From the NCBI GenBank assembly GCA_964448105.1, contig CAYUVK010000064.1, forward strand, positions 1 to 28,129: 28,129 nucleotides of DNA, read 5' to 3'. Positions 22,810 through 28,129 of the stretch are shown piece by piece. The number at the start of each line of letters is the position of its first letter. The first letter of the stretch is position 1. Origin of the DNA: CAVQBP01 sp964448105. Its GTDB lineage: Bacteria > Bacteroidota > Ignavibacteria > Ignavibacteriales > Ignavibacteriaceae. Position numbers and translations under genes: made by a program. The notes below the pieces were generated by a model. The model did not search any database. It saw nothing but the letters and a program-made list of their open reading frames with translations, and was not told the DNA's origin.

Positions 22810-24933
22810 ATGAAAAAGTTAGATTTCAAAAAATACTGCTTAATTATTGTTCCCTTAGTTTTTGTTTCCATCCAAATATATGCACAAAATGGATGGACAA
22901 AGAAAACAGATATGCCCACATTAAGAGCAGGTGCATCTGCGAGTATTGTTGATGGCAAAATTTATATTATTGGAGGATCCACTGCTTCCCTTATAGATTT
23001 AGCAGCAAATGAAATGTACGATCCTTCAACGGATATCTGGGAAGCAAAAGCACCTATGCCGACGGCGAGAGGTTTTCTTAACACTGCCGTTGTTAATGAC
23101 ACAATTTATGCTATTGGAGGCGGATATCCCACCTTTAAATTAAAAGTAGAAGCTTATGATCCGTCAACTAACACCTGGACGACAAAAAAGGATATGCCTG
23201 AAGGACATTTGTATTGCAACTCGTCATGTGTTGTTAATAGTATAATTTACCTTATTGGAGGCAATTATAATGAAAGCGAGTGCTGGGCTTATAATCCAGG
23301 CAATGATATCTGGACACAGAAAACATCTATGCCTTCAGATGGAGGTGGTGCTTTATCTGTAACTGTTTATAGTGGATTAATTTATACATTCGGCGGCTCA
23401 ACTTATTCGCCCTGGGCAGCGAGAAAAACCGTATTTGCTTATGATCCGCAAACAGATACATGGACAAAGAAAAAAGATATGCCGACAGCAAGATTTGCTC
23501 TTCAAACATATTTAGTTAATGGGAAAATCTATGCTATAGGTGGAGGACAGTATGACGGCGGTTGTTTATCAACTGTTGAAGTATATGATCCTATTACGGA
23601 TACTTGGGAGACAAAACCAAACATGCCAATCAGTACTGCCTGGGCTACCGGGTCCGCAGTTAATGGTAAAATTTATGTATTTGCTAAAATGGCAGAAGGC
23701 TGGTCTTCAGGCTCACCGGATGTTTGGGAATATGATCCATCACTTGATACACCTAAAGAAACCTGGACGAAGAAAGCAGATATTCCGAAAGGCGGAGGTA
23801 CAGCAAGCGTCATTAACGGTAAAATCTATGTCTTGGGTGGAAACAGCATACCGGATCTTAATGATTTAGCATGCAATGTTATGTATGATCCTTCAACAAA
23901 TACCTGGGATACTAACAAAACATGCGTGCCTACACCAAGGGGATTCCTGACCTCGGCTGTTGTAGATAATAAAATTTATGTTATCGGAGGAGGATATCCG
24001 GACTCTACAAACAAGAATGAAGTTTATGATCCCGCAACCGATACCTGGACAACAAAAAAGGAGATGATCAATCCAAGGCTCGGGATGCGGGCAGCAGTTG
24101 TTGATGGAATCATTTATATCTTTGGCGGTAATTATAATGAGCGAAATTGTCATGCTTATGATCCTGCTGCAGATACCTGGACAGAAAAAAGCCAAATCCC
24201 ATCTGGCGGAGGTGTTGTATCTGTAACTGCTCATAATGGATTAATATATATCTTTGGAGGATCAGATGAGAATTGGAATGCATATTCAACTGTATATGCT
24301 TATGATCCCAAAATGGACACATACACACCGAGAAAGAATATGCCCACTCCCAGATTTGCTTTTCAAACATTTTCAGTTAATGGAAAAATTTACGCACTAG
24401 GTGGAACCAATGCATGGGGCACATCGTTAGCTAAAGTAGAGGTATATGACCCGGCTTTTGATACCTGGGAAACAAAACCGAAAATGCCGAAATATGTAGC
24501 ATGGTTTGCAGGAGCAGTAGTTAATGATAAGATTTATGTAATCGGCGGAACACCTGATTGGGGCATGACAGGCTATCATTCTGTATGGGAATATGACCCG
24601 GCATTAGATACAATAACAACAGGTGTTGAAAGAGAGCTAATAACTCCAAAAGATTTTGCTCTTTATCAGAACTATCCGAATCCGTTTAACCCAAGCACTA
24701 ATATACAGTATGCAATAAGCAGTAAGCAATTAGTTACATTAAAAATATACGATTTACTAGGGAGAGAAATAGCAACACTTGTAAATGAAGAAAAACCTGC
24801 AGGAACCTACATAATAAAATGGAATGCAGATGGAATATCAAGTGGAGTTTATTTCTATCAAATAAAAGTCTCTCCTGACGGCGGGCAATTAGGAACTAAC
24901 GTTGAAACTAAGAAAATGATCCTTCTACATTAG
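22810..24933 (+). CDS. Secreted Kelch-repeat protein with T9SS sorting domain
   Basis: 707 aa from the ATG at 22810. The ATG at 22798 is rejected because the ribosome-binding site GGAGGT overlaps it. Signal peptide residues 1-25 (ending IYAQ). Residues about 30-610 are twelve Kelch blades of the form (IV).(GD).IY.(IF)GG ... YDP.(TF)DTW..K..MP, arranged as two six-bladed propellers that are copies of each other (about 30-315 and 320-605). The end, FALYQNYPNPFNPSTNIQYA to KKMILLH, is a full type IX sorting domain, so the protein is sent across the outer membrane and probably anchored on the surface. Kelch propellers bind proteins or glycans; no catalytic site is seen. Third gene of the locus after the lipoprotein. 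Confidence 0.93.
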   Translation: MKKLDFKKYCLIIVPLVFVSIQIYAQNGWTKKTDMPTLRAGASASIVDGKIYIIGGSTASLIDLAANEMYDPSTDIWEAKAPMPTARGFLNTAVVNDTIYAIGGGYPTFKLKVEAYDPSTNTWTTKKDMPEGHLYCNSSCVVNSIIYLIGGNYNESECWAYNPGNDIWTQKTSMPSDGGGALSVTVYSGLIYTFGGSTYSPWAARKTVFAYDPQTDTWTKKKDMPTARFALQTYLVNGKIYAIGGGQYDGGCLSTVEVYDPITDTWETKPNMPISTAWATGSAVNGKIYVFAKMAEGWSSGSPDVWEYDPSLDTPKETWTKKADIPKGGGTASVINGKIYVLGGNSIPDLNDLACNVMYDPSTNTWDTNKTCVPTPRGFLTSAVVDNKIYVIGGGYPDSTNKNEVYDPATDTWTTKKEMINPRLGMRAAVVDGIIYIFGGNYNERNCHAYDPAADTWTEKSQIPSGGGVVSVTAHNGLIYIFGGSDENWNAYSTVYAYDPKMDTYTPRKNMPTPRFAFQTFSVNGKIYALGGTNAWGTSLAKVEVYDPAFDTWETKPKMPKYVAWFAGAVVNDKIYVIGGTPDWGMTGYHSVWEYDPALDTITTGVERELITPKDFALYQNYPNPFNPSTNIQYAISSKQLVTLKIYDLLGREIATLVNEEKPAGTYIIKWNADGISSGVYFYQIKVSPDGGQLGTNVETKKMILLH

Positions 24934-24989
24934 GAAGCTTCGGAGGACAGGTTTTACTTTGTTATAAGTAGGTAACTAAATTTAATAAA

Positions 24990-25110
24990 GGAGGCTGCCT
25001 CAAAAGTCCAAATTGTCATTTCGACCAAAGGGAGAAATCTCCTTTCTGATGAGATTTCTCAGTCGAAGACTCCTTCGAAATGACAAAATCTTACTTTTGG
25101 ACCAGCCTCC
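24990..25110. mobile_element. MITE-like palindromic element, copy C (best preserved)
   Basis: 121 bp. Terminal inverted repeats GGAGGCTGCCTCAAAAGT (24990-25007) and ACTTTTGGACCAGCCTCC (25093-25110) agree at 16 of 18 positions. The core TGTCATTTCGA (25014) to TCGAAATGACA (25085) is 72 bp and carries GGGAGAAATCTC/GAGATTTCTC. Such ends resemble those of DDE-transposase insertion sequences, so it may be moved in trans. It follows the Kelch gene and could serve as its terminator. Clear target duplications are not seen. Confidence 0.8.
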
Positions 25111-25183
25111 TCTAAAAACATAATAAATTTTAAACCTTCAATGGTTGCTGTCAGCAATCAAGAGTACAACCCCTGGAGGCTAA

Positions 25184-25238
25184 CATTAAGGAGGTTATTA
25201 TGAAGATATTTAATAAAGAAATTAAAGCGAATTTCATA
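25184..25238 (+). other. 55-nt contig-end duplicate of the start of the DUF362 gene
   Basis: These 55 nt, with the AAGGAGG site and the first 13 codons of the DUF362 gene (ATG at 25200), are identical to 25339-25393 beyond the N run. It is the same locus seen twice, not a second gene. Confidence 0.85.
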
Positions 25239-25338
25239 NNNNNNNNNNNNNNNNNNNNNNNNNNNNNNNNNNNNNNNNNNNNNNNNNNNNNNNNNNNNNN
25301 NNNNNNNNNNNNNNNNNNNNNNNNNNNNNNNNNNNNNN
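25239..25338. other. Assembly gap (100 N)
   Basis: Exactly 100 undetermined bases, the usual placeholder for a gap of unknown length. The identical 55-nt flanks suggest the true distance is minus 55, i.e. overlapping contig ends and no missing sequence. Confidence 0.95.
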
Positions 25339-25354
25339 CATTAAGGAGGTTATT

Positions 25355-27241
25355 ATGAAGATATTTAATAAAGAAATTAAAGCGAATTTCATATTATACT
25401 TTACGGGTTTTGCTGCATTATTATGGTTTTTAATCAGGGTAATTCCAAAACCCAGCAGAGCAGCATATCCTTGTCAGCGTGCTGCTTTCCCTATAGCCTC
25501 TGCGTTTGTCATTTATATAATGAATCTCCTGACTTCATCCTTTGCATTCAGATATTTTAAAAAACACTGGAATTCCGGGAATAGTATAATTGCTGCAGTA
25601 TTTTTAGTCATCACCTTAATCAATGTATCATTTCTTTTTCAATCAGATAAGCCCTATACCTACGCTAATTATAAATCTGTTTTAGAAGGACCAAATCAGC
25701 CAATCGGTATGGGAAAAGGAATATTTCCCGGCAGGGTTGTCTGGATACACGATTCAACCGCAGTAAATCAACAGTGTACAAATTCAGACGGCGATTACTG
25801 GTGGATGGATGATAATGCCGATCAAAATGTTATTAACAAGATGGTTTCAGATGCGCTGCAGAAATTGACAGGTAAAGAAACTGATGCAGAAGCTTGGAAT
25901 GCAATTTTTAGATATTACAACGCCAATCATAATAAAGGTAATACCGGATATAAGACCGGAGAAAAAATTGTTATTAAGCTTAATCTGAATAACGGAAGCG
26001 CTGATGATTCAGTAAGAAGTGATCCGAGACCCCTGGATACATCGCCGCAAATTATATATGCAGTTTTAGATCAACTTATAAATGTGGTTAAAGTTGCCCA
26101 AGCTGACATTAGTTTTGGCGACCCGGGCAAAAATACCGATAATATTTATTGGAATAAGTTTCATCATATTTTCCCTGATGTTAAATACTGGGGCAGCGGC
26201 AAAGGCAGAACACCAATTATTGAATCAGACAAGCCTGAACTTTATACCAGCGACGGAACGATGGAGCTTCATTTGCCAACATGTTACCTTGAAGCAGCAT
26301 ATATGATCAATATTCCCGTGCTTAAGCAGCATCATAGAGGCGGCATTTCTCTATGCAGCAAAAATCATTTTGGAACTTTTGTTCCCTTTCTCGGAAATGC
26401 TTTTTCACTGCATTACAGTCTACCGTGTCCTCAAGGGAATGGAGATGTTGAAAACGGCGGGTATGGAGCATATCGAATCTTTGTTGATTTTATCGGTCAT
26501 AAAGATATGGGAGGTAAAACAATTCTATACCTTATTGACGGGTTATGGAGCTCAACAAATTGGGGCGACCCGCCCTGGAAATGGAGAATGGCTCCATTCA
26601 ATAATAGTTATCCGGCTTCTATATTTGTGTCGCAAGACCCGGTAGCTATTGAATCCGTAGGTTTTGATTTCCTTTATAATGAATTTTATGTGGGTAATCC
26701 GAGCGGTAATGAATTTCCGCATTATTCCGGCGTTGATGATTTCTTGCATCAGGCAGCAGATTCTATAAACTGGCCTAAAAACATCCTTTACGATCCTGAA
26801 AGAGACGGTTCTTATCTGCCGAGAAGTATGGGTGTACATGAACATTGGAATAATGCCGGAGAGAAAAAATATTCAAGAAATCTCGGTGCAGACAAGGGAA
26901 TAGAATTTATCCAGGTTCAGGGCATTACTTCAGTTGATGTTCATGAGACAAAAGAAAAAACATTCACTTTTATTCTTGAAAATAATTTTCCCAATCCCTT
27001 TAATCCAGGCACTACAATCAGGTACCGGATTACTAAACCGGCTTTAGTCATGTTGAAAATCTATAATATCAATGGCGAGAAAGTTCGAACCCTGGTTAAT
27101 CAAAATCAAAATACAGGTGTTTATGATATCAAGTGGGATGGTAGAGACGATGAAGGACAAACTATATCTTCGGGAATTTACTTTTATCAGATTTGCGTAA
27201 ATAATTTTTCCCAAGCTAAGAAGATGATCCTGATAAAATAA
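25355..27241 (+). CDS. DUF362 protein with N-terminal membrane segments and T9SS sorting domain
   Basis: 628 aa. The first 95 residues hold three hydrophobic helices (about 12-28, 46-62, 77-95) around the motif PKPSRAAYPCQRAAFP (31-46). Residues about 125-500 are a DUF362 domain: GEKIVIKLNLN, NIPVLKQHHRGGISLCSKNHFG, TILYLIDGLWSS, SQDPVAIESVGFDFLYNE. The function of DUF362 is not established; some members bind Fe-S clusters, but no CxxCxxC motif is seen here. The end (about 542-628, NNFPNPFNPGTTIRYRI to KKMILIK) is a type IX sorting domain. Membrane helices plus a sorting tail are an odd pair. AAGGAGG precedes the ATG. Same strand and direction as the Kelch gene. Confidence 0.9.
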   Translation: MKIFNKEIKANFILYFTGFAALLWFLIRVIPKPSRAAYPCQRAAFPIASAFVIYIMNLLTSSFAFRYFKKHWNSGNSIIAAVFLVITLINVSFLFQSDKPYTYANYKSVLEGPNQPIGMGKGIFPGRVVWIHDSTAVNQQCTNSDGDYWWMDDNADQNVINKMVSDALQKLTGKETDAEAWNAIFRYYNANHNKGNTGYKTGEKIVIKLNLNNGSADDSVRSDPRPLDTSPQIIYAVLDQLINVVKVAQADISFGDPGKNTDNIYWNKFHHIFPDVKYWGSGKGRTPIIESDKPELYTSDGTMELHLPTCYLEAAYMINIPVLKQHHRGGISLCSKNHFGTFVPFLGNAFSLHYSLPCPQGNGDVENGGYGAYRIFVDFIGHKDMGGKTILYLIDGLWSSTNWGDPPWKWRMAPFNNSYPASIFVSQDPVAIESVGFDFLYNEFYVGNPSGNEFPHYSGVDDFLHQAADSINWPKNILYDPERDGSYLPRSMGVHEHWNNAGEKKYSRNLGADKGIEFIQVQGITSVDVHETKEKTFTFILENNFPNPFNPGTTIRYRITKPALVMLKIYNINGEKVRTLVNQNQNTGVYDIKWDGRDDEGQTISSGIYFYQICVNNFSQAKKMILIK

Positions 27242-27326
27242 TCCCGCTTTGCAGAACGATCAACTTTAGGTCAGCAGACCAATCTGATCTAAGTTATCAA
27301 GCCATTATCAATATAAAGGTAATACC

Positions 27327-28129
27327 ATGAAATTATATAAATACTTTTTGATTTTGACAGCAATTATTTTTTACTTTAATAATTCCTATCCGCATAATTA
27401 TAAGAATCAATCACAGGATAGTTTAATTTTAGCTCCCGATATTGCAGTGCCTCCGGTAATAGATGGATTGGAAGATGATTCATGCTGGAAGAATGTTCCA
27501 TGGCAAAGCATTGATCAGGTTTGGTTTCCCTTCCCTTTCGATACGGTTCCTTATGAAGATTACTCCGGAAAATTTAAAGTGGTATGGTCTTCAACCGCCA
27601 ATCTTCTTTACTTCCTTATTGAAATTACAGATGATGAATTTGTTGACGGATTTGATCCGGATAGTAATAACGGTGCTATCTATGATTTCGATATATGCGA
27701 AGTTTTTATTGATGAAGATGCTTCGGGAGGATTACACATGTATGATAACGGTGAACAAAATGCCGAGAATGCTTTTTCCTACCACATATATGCACCTTTC
27801 CCTGCCGAAGGAGAAGTATCTACCAATCTTTATGTATCTGATATGGCTAGTACCCCGGTAAATTATGCTTCCCATTTTCCTGAATTTGTATTGAGGAGAA
27901 TAACCAAAAATATTGCTCGTTGGGAATTTTCTTTGATTGTATATAATGATACATATGAAGAAAATAACAAGGAAGCTGCAAGAGTAGAATTATCGGCAGG
28001 TAAAATAATGGGATTATCATTAGCTTATTGTGATAACGATGATCCTAATGAAAATCCCAAAAGACGTGATAACATGTTCGGCTCAGTTTGGGAACCGGAA
28101 CCGCGCAATCTTCATTGGCAGAATGCAGA
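27327..28129 (+). CDS. Secreted CBM9-like (family 9 carbohydrate-binding) protein, 5' part
   Basis: Open from the ATG at 27327, preceded by AAAGGT, to the window end (267 codons, incomplete). Signal peptide MKLYKYFLILTAIIFYF, then from about residue 35 a CBM9-like domain: PPVIDGLEDDSCWKNVPWQ, FKVVWSSTANLLYFLIEITDDEF, DICEVFIDEDASGG, NIARWEFSLIVYND, MGLSLAYCDNDD. These motifs match the family 9 carbohydrate-binding fold common in secreted proteins of this phylum. A sorting domain may follow outside the window. It is 85 nt downstream of the DUF362 gene and likely in one transcript with it. An enzyme domain further on cannot be excluded. Confidence 0.88.
   Translation, partial: MKLYKYFLILTAIIFYFNNSYPHNYKNQSQDSLILAPDIAVPPVIDGLEDDSCWKNVPWQSIDQVWFPFPFDTVPYEDYSGKFKVVWSSTANLLYFLIEITDDEFVDGFDPDSNNGAIYDFDICEVFIDEDASGGLHMYDNGEQNAENAFSYHIYAPFPAEGEVSTNLYVSDMASTPVNYASHFPEFVLRRITKNIARWEFSLIVYNDTYEENNKEAARVELSAGKIMGLSLAYCDNDDPNENPKRRDNMFGSVWEPEPRNLHWQNA

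Noticed and set aside
10000..25110. CRISPR array from the repeated palindromes
   Set aside because: The copies are kilobases apart, differ in sequence, have no regular spacers, and no cas genes are present.
25200..25238. Second, truncated copy of the DUF362 gene
   Set aside because: The sequence is identical to the other side of a 100-N gap for exactly 55 nt, so it is a contig-overlap artefact.

Overview
The window looks like a contig from an uncultured member of the Bacteroidota/Ignavibacteriota (FCB) group, most likely an Ignavibacteria-type genome. The reasons are low GC, type IX secretion (T9SS) C-terminal sorting domains of the YQNYPNPFNP type, a one-protein hybrid two-component system (propeller, kinase, receiver, AraC), SusC/Oar-like TonB receptors, and many small palindromic repeats. 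A run of exactly 100 N (25239-25338) flanked by the same 55 nt on both sides shows it is a scaffolded draft or metagenome assembly.

Left part (1-9856), molybdenum enzymes: a Tat-exported xanthine-dehydrogenase-family enzyme (Fe-S subunit plus Mo-binding subunit, the latter cut by the window start) is divergent from a TonB-dependent receptor. Facing that receptor is a tight minus-strand operon for the molybdenum cofactor: moaA, a MOT1-type molybdate permease, a MoaC-MoaB fusion, moeA and a MOSC protein. Together these genes can import molybdate, make cyclic pyranopterin, adenylylate molybdopterin, insert Mo and perhaps sulfurate the cofactor. moaD, moaE and a FAD subunit are not seen here.

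Middle part (9857-14329), metabolic singletons and repeats: an atypical SDR/epimerase, an aldo/keto reductase and a DUF6266-like protein are separated by long intergenic stretches. These stretches carry MITE-like palindromic elements, a 121-nt GC-rich block that folds into a multi-branched RNA-like structure (12535-12655), four 11-bp tandem repeats, and the first 20 or so codons of a Ser/Thr kinase gene cut off by one of the palindromic elements.

Right part (14330-28129), a sensing/secretion locus on the plus strand: an Oar-like TonB receptor, a 1360-residue hybrid sensor/AraC regulator, a lipoprotein, an isolated T9SS sorting domain, a twelve-repeat Kelch protein with a sorting domain, a DUF362 protein with both membrane segments and a sorting domain, and the start of a CBM9-like protein. 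This resembles a regulated outer-membrane uptake and surface-protein locus; the substrate cannot be told from sequence.

The most unusual signals are the unexplained structured RNA candidate, palindromic elements inserted in frame into coding genes (histidine kinase ATPase domain, T9SS sorting domain), and a family of 118-125 bp MITE-like elements.
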